Positions 31,850 through 44,275 of a stretch of DNA of 64,000 nucleotides are shown here, piece by piece. Location: positions 40,353,220-40,417,219 of the forward strand of contig CM055102.1 of the NCBI GenBank assembly GCA_029204225.1, written 5' to 3'. Numbering within the stretch: position 1 is the stretch's first letter; each line of letters begins with the position of its first letter. Both the position numbers and the translations under genes were made by a program. The DNA comes from Diphasiastrum complanatum. Taxonomy: Eukaryota > Streptophyta > Lycopodiopsida > Lycopodiales > Lycopodiaceae. Under the pieces are notes generated by a model, which was not told the origin of the DNA, searched no databases, and was given only the letters and a program-made list of their open reading frames with translations.

Positions 31850-32640
31850 TATGTGATAGCGGACTTATGCGTGACGGTTAGGATGAGCAGGGAGGGATGA
31901 TAAAGAACTTGCAGAGGATCGATATGTACAGACAAAATGTACGGTATATCGGACTTGTGCGAGCCGAATATCAGAGAGAACGATTAGTTTTGAGGAAAGA
32001 CGCACAAGTGCGATATGGGGTGACACGTAGGCAGACGTATCGGACCTGTGCGCATGGAAGGCGATAGGAGGAATTTTGATTGTGAAGGACGTGCACAAGT
32101 GCGATATGTGGAGCCTAAAAAAAAGTGAAAAAATTTCATTGAAGTTTGTGATTTTATATCGCGGTTCGCACGTGCAAAAGAACGTCCTGTCACACGTGTG
32201 AGAGTTGTACGGACAAATGCGAGAGTGACACGTGTTACCCTGTCACATTACACATGTGGGATTTGTACGATCTAATGCGAGAGCGACACGTGTTGTCGAG
32301 CAAACAAATGAACACGCGTCAGGTGTCATTTCACACGTGTGTTGGTGTCACCTCACACGTGCCTGCGCTTGTAGTCCAATTGAAAGTTGACATGTGTCCT
32401 AAGTCCGTTGACCACATGTGCAAAAATTTAGTACAAGTGACACGAAAATCGAATAATTTTTTACCTTTTTCGTTCTCACTCTTCTGCACGCTCATTGCCT
32501 TCCGTTTGCTTGCAACTGTACGTACTCGCGCACAAGTACGATATTCGGTATCTGCCTGCCGTATATATCCCTCTTGTGCGCCATTTTGATAGTTAGTTTT
32601 GGTTCAGTTCTCCCTCGCGCACAAATGCGATATTCACGTT
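31850..32640. promoter_or_regulatory. Divergent promoter with arrayed 17-bp motif and CACGTG boxes
   Basis: The interval separates the divergent H3-like (-) and acidic (+) genes. A motif near GCGCACAAGTnCGATAT appears at about 32001, 32093, 32528 and 32616 on the + strand. Reverse-orientation copies are at about 31945, 32037 and 32563, with weaker ones near 31857 and 32155. Interleaved are many ACACGTG/CACGTGT words (for example about 32190, 32229, 32288, 32332, 32354). Repeated two-orientation sites between divergent genes suggest a shared operator or transposase/host-factor binding array. Confidence 0.6.
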
Positions 32641-34154
32641 ACTGCCATGGCCTCTTCCTCATCATCCTCACGAGATTCAAGCTTGAGTTCATTTCTTAGT
32701 GAATTTGGGATTACTGAAAATCTAGACTATTTTCACAGTCTATTCAGGCCATATCTACATGTTTTCAGGACTGCACAATCATATTCTGACGTATTTTATG
32801 ACCATTATGTCAGATTCAGAGATATACTTAGTAAGCCTATATTCTCCATAGGTCCACTCCAGTACATGCGTTATACTGATCTTGTTCATTTCTTCCCAGC
32901 TTTCAGACATAGACTGGATAGAATGTTCACCAAATTGTTTGATCTTTTCAAAATCAATTCAATGTGTCTGTATTGCAACAAGAAATGTCGATTGGTTGAA
33001 TTTCAGAGTGGTTTCGTACTTTTCTTGTTAGTTCAGATCCCAGATGATGATGAAGTTTCTGTTGCTGATCCTCCTTTTGCACCATCCTTTGTTCAGTCAG
33101 CTATTAAGGATATCAGTCACTTTCTTAGTGACACTCTTGATAAGGAAAGTGAGTTTATTGATGTAAATATTGATGTTCTCCGGGACTCTTTCATTGGCCA
33201 AAATACATATGATGATGAATCCAAATCTATGGAGGAGTCAAAATGTCTTTTCAATTTGTCTGTATATTATATTAATGACGATGCATATTTTACTACTGTT
33301 GATTTATGTAAATTTTTTGACTATCGTGAGGACGAGGTTCTATGTTTATTATCCGGCACAATTTCCGAATTCTCTGACTTTGTAGATTTTGAAACAAATG
33401 ATCTTGTTGCTGGTATTGATTTTGATGATGAGGAGGAACTTATGACCGGTGAAGAATGCCTGAATAAGACTTTATCAAATATAGCTGAGGATGGGCGAGG
33501 CAGACCATCCGATGAATAATTCACGGCATTTCAATCCCAGATGGGCTTCTCTCGTCCATCATTAATGTATTTCACTAATGATTCTACTTCAGTACATGGT
33601 CATTATATTGATCATCTTGATTTGGTTGCTGATGATGATGAAGAATGTGTAAGTGTTTAATCTTCCTTGCATTTGAATGTTTTCAATCACTGAATGTGTT
33701 TTTGCTAACATATTTCCTATTGCAGGATGCTCTCATAATAGGTGATAGACGAGCTGGTTTCAAACAACACGCATCCTCGTTTTAGAGGGACAGTGGACTG
33801 GGCCACTATCTTAGGCATTTCCTGAAAAATGAGATCTGTATTGCTCATTCCAAGCTGAGCCCAGTCGGGGAGAGTCTTATAATGGCAGTTAAAGCTTTTT
33901 CATTTTACCTAGGTGGACATAAATTTGTTAAGACGAATAAGATCATTTTTGTCAAAAGATTTTATGTTTTGGGCATTTTAGGCTTTACTGATGGGAATGT
34001 TCCTTTAAGGAGCTCCCATTATTCATTGTATTCCACTTATATTGAGCTTAGTGGAAATAAAGATAATGCACATCTATTAGATGCATACGCTAGCAGAGAA
34101 TTTTTTCATGACAATACTGCCATAGAATCTGATACAAGATCTGATGATGAATAG
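32608..34154 (+). pseudogene. Acidic protein of unknown family, two exons, two in-frame stops
   Basis: It begins in the motif-rich promoter; the best start, MASSSSSSRDSSLSSFLSEF, is at 32647. The first exon runs to a donor at 33649 (GAATGT|gtaagt), and the second starts at 33726 after TATTGCAG. The frame is continuous through both exons except for TAA 33517-33519 and TAG 33783-33785. Features are a Ser-rich head, a Phe/His/Tyr-rich helical region with a CLYCNKKC knuckle near residue 118, a strongly acidic middle (DFDDEEELMTGEE) and an acidic C-terminus (DTRSDDE). No family is recognised. It converges on the transposase-like gene 135 bp downstream. Confidence 0.55.
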
Positions 34155-34288
34155 TTGACACTTTGTATTTTGGTATAATACAATCAATACATTTACATTG
34201 GGTATTTCTCCTCTCTTGTTCAATGAATTTGCAAAGCAATTCTGAACATGTCATGATTTGATGACAATGATGATTTTCTACTCATCAA

Positions 34289-36942
34289 TCATCTAATTTT
34301 CTCTTCCTGTATGAACTTGCATGCTTTTCTAAACTTGTTGTATTGTGTGGACTTTGTTATATGTCGAATCTGAACTTTGCGGTAGAACCACTGAAACAAT
34401 TGACAAATGTAGTTTCGTTTTTCATTGGTTCCTCCATGTTGTGTATTTCGATGAAATGCTGCTCGTGCTTGCCAGTGTGACTTATCCATCCCTTGTGATG
34501 ACCATACACTCAAGCTTCCATATGTATTTGCAAAAAATGTTGTATGATCTCTTAGTTAGTGCTGCATATGTCAAAATCATAATGTTAGTCTGATGTTTGG
34601 ATCTAAATATATATGAAAATTTGAAAGCATTTTGAAAATTTTATACTAACCACGTAATGAGTGATGTGATCTTCTCCCCATGCTTTTGATACTGCATTAA
34701 CAAACTCAACACAAGTCCTTTGAACAACTTTCTTATCAATATCAGAGTATTTTTTTTTTCTTAAAATAGCAATCATACTATCAAGCTTTTTCCATACATC
34801 AACTTTTAGTACTCTGGTTTTGCCGTCTTTCTCGAAGTCTTGAGTGGCAGCAATAATATCTGTCCAGACTGAGTGTTGAATATTCGAAGCCTTACCAGTA
34901 TGATTTGATAGAAAACAACGTGCTTTTGCTCCTCCTATGCTTGGCTTAGTTGGCATGTTCCCATTCTTTCCTGAAAGCTTTTCATCTTTTTGAATTTTAA
35001 CATGTCCTTTATGGAGTCCTGCTTTTGATAAAACATCTTCTAATCGAGAGATAGCTTCCTTTGCTAATGATGCTGGCTTAGTAATCCAAGCAAAAACTAT
35101 ATGAAGATAAATGATCTTTTCTATTAATCTAACTTCTGCATGAAGAGTGCAAACATGCACATTTTTTAAGGGGATAGGCAACACAGGCTTCCAGTTTGGA
35201 TCTGCATATTCTCTAGTAATTCTTGTACTCCTAGTTACATCTTTTTTCATTTTCATGCAGTACAAACAAGGGTGTTTTGATGTAGCACCGTGAGAGACAT
35301 TATACATACATTTCAATGTTTTCAAATCATCTGCTAAGTGCCATTCAACATTGAAGTCTCCAACTCCTGGAACATTGAGAAGTCCTCCATCCATATGGTC
35401 CTTGATGATCCTAGGATAAGATGTCCTTGAGAATATCCATGATAATATATCATGATCCTCTTTCAGCACCTGTCCAAAGAATTAATCAGACTTAGTTTAC
35501 AATGTAATAATACTATTCAATGAATGTAAGGTAATAATGAGGCTAGTTACCTGAAACGCTGCCAACCACCATATATCATTTTCTGACTGGACACTGAATC
35601 TGAAATCTTCTTGGTTCTCTGTTTGTGATAGAGCACCATTCATGAGAATTATACTAACCCTCTCCATCTTCTGCCCTTTCACAATTTTTGACTCATCTAA
35701 CTTAAGTACTATGATTATTTTGCCATTCACCTTTTCATAAGTTATATCATAGAATGTGACGATGTATCTTAGCAAGTAATTTAGATCAACAAATAAACAG
35801 TTTGATGAATTATAGAATATCGATCTTCCATCAGTTTCATACACCTCCTCAATATGAAATGGAGTTCCAGTGATCTTATGCATGCATATGTTTAATGTAT
35901 CCTTCTCTTTCTTCAAGTGATATGTCCTAGGGATTGGGGCTTTTCTAATTTGAACTTGCTTAAAAGCTTCCTCTAATTAGTTTAAATATTGTTGCATATG
36001 CTTCCCTGCTAATACCTACAAAATCACAAGCACCCTGATCTATAGTCTTATCTAATTTTTTTTGAATGTCCACCATCATAGACTATGCTATTTTACACTT
36101 TACATTTGAAATCCTATTGTTCATCATGATACACTCATTGGATTTGCAAGTCAATATTGTGCCCAATGACATTCCTAGTGAAGCATTGTCTTTAATATTC
36201 CGAGGAGCTACTAATGCAGATTTGCACAAAAAACAGATAGTTAACAGAATATCACCATAGTTGAAATTAAATCCAAATGTCATTGAAAAACTTACAAAAA
36301 TCAGAATATGCTTACTTGAATGCACGGATCCTTCTATTTCGATAACCTCCTTTTGAAAGCGTTTGAATATCCTTGTAACTTTGTCGCTTTCGCTTCTTAC
36401 TTTCAGCCTTTTTCTTTGCCAAATCCACATCCTTCAATAATTGTAAGTTTTCAATACGAATAGACTGTAAGACTGATTGCATTTGCTCTAGTTCTGATTT
36501 GATATTGATTGTTATCTTCTGTAATGATTCATTATTTTTTTTAAGTTGTTCATTTTCTTCTAACGTCTTTTGGAGATGACAATCTCTATTCTGACAATAA
36601 GAGGATATCCGAATTAACTCACCTTCTAAAAAGTGAACTTTATTCATATAAAGTTGTTTTCCATGGTTCTGCAATCTTTCACAATATCCTAGTAATCCAC
36701 TATGCCCATTGCATATCCATGTAACTAAATGAGTTATTGAAGAGAATGTGGGATGTGTCGAAGTGCTTGGATCTTGTGGATATAATGTTCCATCTATCCA
36801 TAAATCCAAGTTTTTTTTTTCCTTCTGCCCTGTAACGAGAACGATCCTCAGCAGATATTTGAATTCCTTTGCCTCCTCTTCTCTGCAAAGGTGCCAAATC
36901 AATAGGGATATCCACATGTAAATGATATAATGTCATCATCAA
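34289..36942 (-). pseudogene. Transposase-like gene: coiled coil plus RNase-H-fold region
   Basis: The 5' part (36942-36317) encodes a Lys-rich coiled coil (LQKTLEENEQLKKNNESLQK) and a basic tail. Middle exons include SREAYATIFKLI (about 36000) and, after a one-base frame change, 35916-35551, holding IIIVLKLDESKIVKGQKMER. In-phase splicing to 35469 gives FNVEWHLADDLKTLKCM, SKHPCLYCMKM and VHVCTLHAEVRLIEKII. The last coding part (about 34560-34289) reads GMDKSHWQARAAFHRNTQHG. The LD...ADDLK...C-x2-C...LHAxxR order resembles uncharacterised eukaryotic transposase-like proteins with a DDE/RNase H fold. That resemblance is from memory of motifs, and the superfamily name is unknown to me. Confidence 0.6.
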
Positions 36943-37391
36943 AAAAACAATAGAGTAATCAGTTGCATCAAAGTACTATGACCAGATTCTATGAAGCAAA
37001 ACAAAATACTCATCTTTGATTATATTATATACTATGTACGATCAATTTAATCTCCATGCTTGTATGCTTGATTCAAATTTAGAAATACCGCTCATTTTTT
37101 CATTCCAATAGGTAGTTGGCGCTCATATTTCCATTCTCGTGGAAGGAATGCATATGTAAACATTTTGCAATTTTTCTAGATTCGAATTTGGGAATGGTGG
37201 TCATATTCTAGATCCAGTGAAAATATTGCCCTTTTCGTAACCAATGGAGGGAATATTTTTGAATTTAGTCAAGTTATACTGCGAACTGTTAACAGTTCTT
37301 AATTGTGACTATAGACACTGTGGTTAGATCATTGGGAGTTGGGGAGGCCTTGGGAGTGATGTGGGCAAGCAAATAAACAATATTGTTTTTT

Positions 37392-39240
37392 TTATTTTGA
37401 TATTTTTTTATATCCTACATGGCATTCCTTAAAGGGTCTTTTTGATATTGAGAACTCCTCTAATGATGGATCTATATCTATATCATTAGCAAGCATACAT
37501 GAAGACATCACAAAAGCATCATTATTTGAGTTTTGAACATCCAAACCATCTTCATCATGAGTAAGAATTACCTTGCTTGTCTCCTTGATCTCTCTTCTTC
37601 TTCTAGAACTCACTTGCAAAGTGTCCTTTGATGCCATGATAGAAGCACTTTAGCTTTGACCTATCTTTCTTTTTGCCATTTGAAGAAGCCTCCCCTTGAT
37701 CTTGCCCTTTAGACCACTTGCTTTTGCTTTTGCCCTTGATGAACATAGCCTCCTCTCCAACTTGAGATGTTGATGTAGATCCACCTCTTGCTATATTCTT
37801 CATTGATTAAGATCTCTTGAATATCCATCAAACTTGGCAAATTTTCTTGAATGACAAGACTTTGTACAATGTTAGCATGAGCATCCAACAAACCATTAAG
37901 AATAACTTGAACAAGCTCTCCTTCCTTAATGTTCTCATCAATGCTAGATAACTCATCATTCAAAGCCTTCACTCTCAAAACAAAAACATTTGGACTTTCT
38001 TCATTCTTTTGCAAAATTTGAAAGATTTGTCTTCTTAGAGTCAACAATCTAGATGTAGACTTGGATTCATAAAGCTTCTTCAAAGCTTCCCAAGCCTCAC
38101 TTGATGAAGTACACCTACCAACTTCCTTGAGAAGTTCATTGGTAAGATTCATCTTTATCATGTGACCTCAATTGTTCTTGTTGTGTTGCTGGCCTCTCCT
38201 CCAAACTTACAACAATATCCAAAACATCATTTATCTCAAGAAGTGATTCCATCTCACTTTCCACAATGAATAGTTGCTTGAGGTAAGCCTATCATTGCCT
38301 TCCAACATGTATCCACTTGATGTAGCCATGTTGCAATGACCTGATACTTCTCTTTCAACCTGTTCCAATGCACAAAGCACTCTTTTGAAATACAACAAAT
38401 GTTTTTAAAAAGAAATCACAAAGATATGGAACCTCTCAATTTTCTTCTAGCATTTATATCTAGCAAATCAACACATAGAATGTAGAAATCTTGATCAACC
38501 TTCCTAAGATTGAAATAGACTCTTATGAAGTTCAGTAACCTCACAAAATAGAGATCCAATCAAAATTAGGGTTTTACAAAATCATAGTGATAATTTCAAA
38601 TTCTACATGCAATTGCTTAAAACTTGATATCGAATCTTGTAGCCTCAAGTGAGACCTTCCTAATGCATCCAAAATCGGCTATTTCCAATAATTATGGTGT
38701 GAAATCAGAATTCCTCAAGTTCATTGACCTAAATTGAGTTTTGACCTACAAAAGATCGAGTCTACATATGCAAAAAACTCAATTTTGAGTAGAAGTCAAT
38801 TTAGCATGCTCTAGCATTGATATCTCCTCCAAATCCTTGAAAGATGTGCTTGATCCTTTCAAAATCTGCAACACAAGCTCTGATACCATGTGAAAAATTT
38901 GGGATCAATTAAGATCCAAATCCTTCAAAAATTTCCTCACAAAAATTGTACCACAACCTAAAGTTCTATGTACTCGTGATAGCAATACTCCAAAGTATTT
39001 GGAAAGAAAATATAATATTAACCTAATCTTTGGTTAGAAATAGAACAACTCTACGAATCTTGCCAATGTAAAAAAATCAACATCTCCTCTATGAATGAGA
39101 TGCAAACTCAATAAGAACCTGATCAAACATCAAACATATTATATGAAGAAGTTGCTATTTATACAAAAACAATAAGCTACTATATTTCATTATCATCTAA
39201 TCACTTCTTGTAAACGATGTGTTTAATACTAAGTGAGTGT
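37392..39240 (-). mobile_element. copia fragment: LTR end, PBS and gag
   Basis: On the - strand the LTR ends ...TTTTTCACA at 38889, followed by PBS TGGTATCAGAGC (38888-38877). The gag begins at 38329 (MATSSGYMLEGNDRLTSSNY), frameshifts near 38240, and continues at 38161 with the UBN2-type gag core (EAWEALKKLYESKSTSRLLT). The zinc knuckle (CFYHGIKGHFASEF) has lost its second Cys and last Cys. Nothing of pol follows. The outer LTR edge (about 39240) is a guess. Confidence 0.7.
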
Positions 39241-40654
39241 TTACAAGAAGAGACTATTGAATCAGTACATATTGCATTATGAAATGTAGGCCATAGGCAG
39301 ATAGTGATAATTATCTACACATAGTAGAACAATGACAGTTTGCAATCAGATTCTGTAGAGGAAATATTTTGAGTGGTACCATGATTATGGTCAATTCGAT
39401 AATTTGAGTCAATAGGCGAGTCAAGGCCGATAGTTGATAGTGTTGAATCGTGTCGACCTTTGCTCTCTCTCAAATTTTGTGTATTTCTATAGATTGTTCA
39501 AATATGCATGTAAAACTGCAGACTGCCACAAATAAGAGTTCATTTTTGCAAGCTGGTATGAGAGTTGAGTATGTACAATGGATAGGACTTCTCAGAAGAT
39601 AGAATTAGGTGAGTAGGAGTAAGAAACATCCCCCTTAAGCTTATTGCTAGGAACCTGGATAAAAATTCAACATACTAACGAAGATAGTATGCCTTTCTTT
39701 AGATAATGGCTTTGTCAATATGTCAGCCAATATACTATCAATGGTGACATAAAATCAATTTGAATTTTTTCTCCGAAATTTTCTCTCTTTAAAATTGAAA
39801 TTGGACTACGATACGTTTAGTTCTGGAGTGAGTCTGTGGGTTCAAAAAAAGTGCCCTGTAGCTTAGATTTTCGTAGTGCAATGCGGTTGGTTTGATTTGT
39901 TGAAATTTTAGTTGATATTCTGATCTAGATAACTTCCTTTACTATAGAGGTGGGTGTGATATATTCTAACTCAGTAGAGGACAACATAATGCATTTATGC
40001 TTTTGACTATTCTATAAGATGGGTCCTCCTACAAGAAAACACAAGTAGTTAGAAGTGGATTTCTTGGTATCCATGTCTCTAGTCCAATTTGAGTCTGTAA
40101 GCTTTCAGAATTAATGTATCCATTGAATTTCCATCATAACACAAAGCATAATATCTTTTGGCTTGTATGTACCTCAACACTCTACCGAGCTTTCTCGACG
40201 TGTACTGAGACAATGTGTTAATTGTGAATGTAAGATCAGGTCATGTGCAAATCACGTCATACATAATAGTGATTATTCTACTTGTTCTGTCTCTTGTGAT
40301 CTCTATGCCAAGTAGGTAGTGTAATGGACCCGAATTAGTCATTTTGAATTTCTTCGATAATAGCGCTTTGGTCTCATGCAATAGTTGATTCGAATTGTTG
40401 ATGATTAATGAATTATTGACATAAAGTGATACTATAACATAGCTTGGGCCTCTATACTATAGATATACATTCGAGTATGTAGAATTGTAAGTAAATTGTT
40501 GCTACAACAAGAATATATTTATTCTTTCAAACCAGACTCTTGGAGCTTGCTTAAACTCATAGAAAGCCTTCTTTCATTTTAGACCTTACGCTCTTGACCT
40601 TGAAGGACGTAACCTTTTGGTTGATAGATATCAATGTCTTCTTGTGTATATCCA

Positions 40655-40894
40655 TTAAGGAATGTCGTCTAAACATCCATCTGGTGAATGTCCAGATTTT
40701 TTGTAGCTACGATAACTAGTAATTATTCGAATAGATCGATGCTTTACAACTGGAGTGAAGGTCTTAGTGTAATCTATTCCATATGATTGTTCGTAGCCTT
40801 TCACCACTAGTTGAGGTTTCCATTTGGATATAGATCCATCCGGGTTAAGCTTCAACTTAAATATCCACTTAGTGTCGATGATCTTTGCATTCAC
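40655..40894 (-). pseudogene. copia reverse transcriptase, N-terminal fragment
   Basis: The frame reads DTKWIFKLKLNPDGSISKWK, then VVKGYEQSYGIDYTKTFTPV, the conserved start of copia RT. It breaks before the catalytic YVDD. Degenerate RT/RNase H continues to about 39900. Confidence 0.85.
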
Positions 40895-42681
40895 AGGAGG
40901 GCAGACAAGACTCTAGGTCTTCTTTGTCATTAATGAATTATATTCAGTGTGCATAGCCATACACAAATTGTCTACGTCCGAGTTCAACAAGGCTTTTGCA
41001 ACCGAGTCAGGTTCATCTCGAATCATGAATGTTTGAGGGACAAATCGATTAGGCTGATTCAAGAAGATCTTCGAATTATAATCGTTTGCTGGGTAGGTAG
41101 CTCTCCTTGTTGTGTGAATGAGATATCTTTGATAGGTGTAATAACATTCGTAGGTTGAGGCCTGTCGATGGTGAATGAAGTTGTTGGAACAAACTCCTGC
41201 ATTGGTTGCTTCTGCTTGAGATCATAGAACTCATTTTTTAGGAAGACTGCATCTCGACTAACTGAGACTCGTCCTAAATCTATTTTGAACATTTTGTAGG
41301 CTTTGCGAGAAGTCAAATATTTGATGAAGATATATTGTAGGTGATAGGATCGAGGCTTTTTATCAGGTTAGAGGAAATTTGCAAGCAGTATAGACATCCA
41401 AACACTCCAAGATTCTTCACACTCGGTGTGTACCCATAATAGGCTTCAAAAGGACTCTTCGAGTCTACAACTTTGGTGCTCGAATAATTCTACAAATATT
41501 AATAGCTTTAGCCCAAAACTTCTTAAGTATCCTTGCATTTAAAAGCATTGTTCGTTCTACATTTCATAATGTTCGGTTCTTCCTTTTGGCTACTCCATTC
41601 TATTGCGGGTGTTGAGAAATGAGGTGCGAAATGGGTCAACAGATCGGAGTGTCACGAGACACTACTAGCTTGTTGGTAGGCATTTGCGGAAGACTTGGTG
41701 AAATTAACGCACCTTCTGTCACAAAAAATCAAACCGATAAATCGATGAGTCAGTAGGTGTCGAAGTCAACCATAGATACAGAATTTGGAGGCATCAAGGA
41801 CAACCGTGATTCTAATCTTCGACTTTTTTGACTTGACATGTAAGGAGATTAAAAAGCATTCAATTCACAAACAGAAAAGTATAAACAACAATTACCATTC
41901 CCACATTATACGATGATTCAAAGAACTTAGAGAATAATTAAAATGCATGAATGTACATGAGATTGTTGTAAAAGAAATCTACTGATCAGTGTACAAGCCT
42001 AGAAGGTCAATTTAGAATTGAACGATAAAGATAGGCTAAACAATAAGAATGTCATTGGCTCGATAGTCCAGATTAGATAGATCAAATAGATCGTCTTTGA
42101 TAATAGAAAGACATTCAATACATGTTCTATACTAAGCTTCAAAAACATCCGCATCTAGCTCATTTGGAATGTGCATCTAACTCTGTTTATGTACACAATG
42201 TAGTTACTCTATGATACGTCAACCTTGGATTTATAGTGAAATAAGGTGGGTGTGAAGACCCAAGAGTAGTAACGATAGTTCGAGACGTTAGTTTTGTCGT
42301 TAGTTTTGGACGTCTTCTAGAGAGTGTTCAATAGCGAGACTGGGAAGGCACAAAGTCAAACTATCAAATGGCTCCGCTTATTCAATAGACCTTGTAGTCG
42401 TATAGCGAACCCTCTATTCGAACTTGTGTGTAAATCTGTAGGTTCTTCTTTGTTAGTAGGTTCCCATGTACATAACCAGATCTGGGACTCTGTCATAGAT
42501 ACCTGAAAGAAATAGTTGGTAGCTAATGCAGTGGCAACTGGATTGAATGGTTGAAGTGTAATTAGAACTAATGATGCATGTTGCATGAAGTAAAATAGTT
42601 CGACATTTCATCTGACATAGATTCTCTCCTACAATCGGTACATGGGATCTTGATCTTCTGTCCAGTTTGTGTCTCAACAAA

Positions 42682-43173
42682 CTATTTGAATTCTTTGAGA
42701 CAATTAAATGTTTCAGACTTGTTCTTGATGAACATTGTTCTAGTCAATCTGGAATGATCATTGATAAAAGTGATAAATTCCAAACTAAGTGCAAAACCCA
42801 AAGAGAGTATTCTCATAGGGCCACATAGATAATTGTGAATCAATTCTAGAATGGACTTAGCTTTTGTGGCTTGTTCTTTGGGAAATCTTGATTTGGGTTG
42901 TTTTTCTAGTAAGCACATCTCATAGACATGTTTAGTGTTTGTGGAAGCAGCATCAAAGTTCATATCCTTGACCATATGATTATGACGCATGTACAAGATA
43001 GCTCTCATATTCAAGTGACCAAGTCGTTGATGCCATAATTGAGCATTTGCATTACTCTCATTCGTTGTAAGTGCATGTTCATTACTCAAGATATACAAGT
43101 TTCCTTCTCTATTTGCAAAGAAAATTTCATTAGACTCTTCATCTAAAATAGTATTTTGTTTTGCATTAAACAA
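42682..43173 (-). pseudogene. copia GAG-pre-integrase and integrase core
   Basis: It contains LWHQRLGHLNMRAILYMRHN (GAG-pre-integrase), a broken HHCC zinc region (CLLEKQPKSRFPKE) and FITFINDHSRLTRTMFIKNK of the catalytic core. The first catalytic Asp position (HxDLCGPM in active copies) reads HNYLCGPM, so Asp is replaced. Confidence 0.8.
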
Positions 43174-44202
43174 GACTTTATATCCTTGATATGATAATCT
43201 TGTTGATAGATAGTAGATTCTTTGTTAATTTGGGTACATAAAGTACACCAATGATTAACCTTGAAATGCCATTAGGGAGCTAAAGTAGAATAGACCCTTG
43301 GCTTTCTACCTTGTGTGAACTTGAGTTTCCGAAGAAGATGTACTTTGAATCAGAGATAGTAAGTTCTTTGAATAGGTTCTTGCGTTGTGTCATGTGTTGA
43401 GAAGCTTTTGAATCAAAATACCATTGCTGAGTATCTTTACTTTATAGATCTTGTACCATAAGCAGTGTCAGGTCTTCATGGGTGATAGCCGATCGTTAGT
43501 CGACAGTTCGAGTCGATTTGATTAAAGTAGTCTGATTTGAGCTTGAATATTGAGTGCTGGGGTCAAATCATGTCGACCTTTGCTCTATCTCAAATTTTTG
43601 TGTATTTCTATAGACTATTCAAATATGAGCGTAAAATAACAGTTCATTTTTGCAGGCTGTTATGAGAGGTGAGTATGTACAATGGATAGGAGTTATCAGA
43701 AGATAGAATTAGGTGAGGAGTAAGATTAATCTCCAAAAATAGTTGCAAAATTGGATATTTCAAATGGTATAGTAGTTAAAATAGCAATGATTGACTTATA
43801 CAGTGCTTCCTTATTTCGACGACACCACGTGTGCTTGGTTCTAGAGTTATCAGGCCATCTTTCTTTTACGAGCCCTTTGAGTGCTTTTAAGCAACTGATC
43901 TTTGTACTTACTTATCAGTTGAATATACAATTTGTTGAGAGCAATTCTGTTGTCTTGTCTTGTTGCACTTGACGTTGTGCTGTGGTGATTGATCCGGTCG
44001 GGTGTTTAAACTGTGTTTTCTTAATTATAGTCAATGGGACCATTGCCAAAAATTGCCTTAAAATATTCAAAGAATCATAAATTGACAACAATCATCATTC
44101 AAACTGAAATCCATCAAAATAAATTTAATATATCAAGATCTGCATTTGCAAAAATTAGATTTGATACAAAGATATTTAGCAAATCTACATTCCCAATAAT
44201 GT

Positions 44203-44204
<2 letters not shown>

Positions 44205-44273
<69 letters not shown>
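44205..44273. repeat. (AC)n microsatellite
   Basis: About 34 perfect AC units in otherwise AT-rich sequence. Confidence 0.97.

Positions 44274-44275
<2 letters not shown>

Larger units (their letters stand above)
28384..36942. mobile_element. Candidate novel four-gene mobile element carrying a histone H3-like gene
   Basis: Genes alternate + - + -, with two convergent pairs around one divergent promoter. Spacers are short (135 bp between the second convergent pair). The block has an RNase-H-fold transposase-like gene, an Ulp1 protease and an H3-like gene, and is bounded by transposon debris. That makes one element more likely than four unrelated genes. I looked for terminal inverted repeats at about 28.1-28.4 and 36.95-37.4 kb and could not find convincing ones, so the ends are undefined. 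Confidence 0.5.
39380..43725 (-). mobile_element. copia element with both LTRs but gag deleted
   Basis: Diverged direct repeats at about 39380-39629 and 43480-43725 share CATGTCGACCTTTGCTCT-like and TATGTACAATGGATAGGA words. A polypurine tract (AAGGGGG) precedes the 3' LTR start (39629). The interior on the - strand gives, in order, protease WYFDSKASQHMT (about 43420), GAG-pre-integrase and integrase core (43173-42682), integrase C-terminus (41316-41059) and RT N-terminus (40894-40655), then a decayed RNase H. There is no gag between the LTR and the protease. Many stops are present. Confidence 0.75.

Noticed and set aside
28100-37400. Terminal inverted repeats of the four-gene block
   Set aside because: Only short chance matches (for example ACTTGACT) were found by eye near the expected ends.
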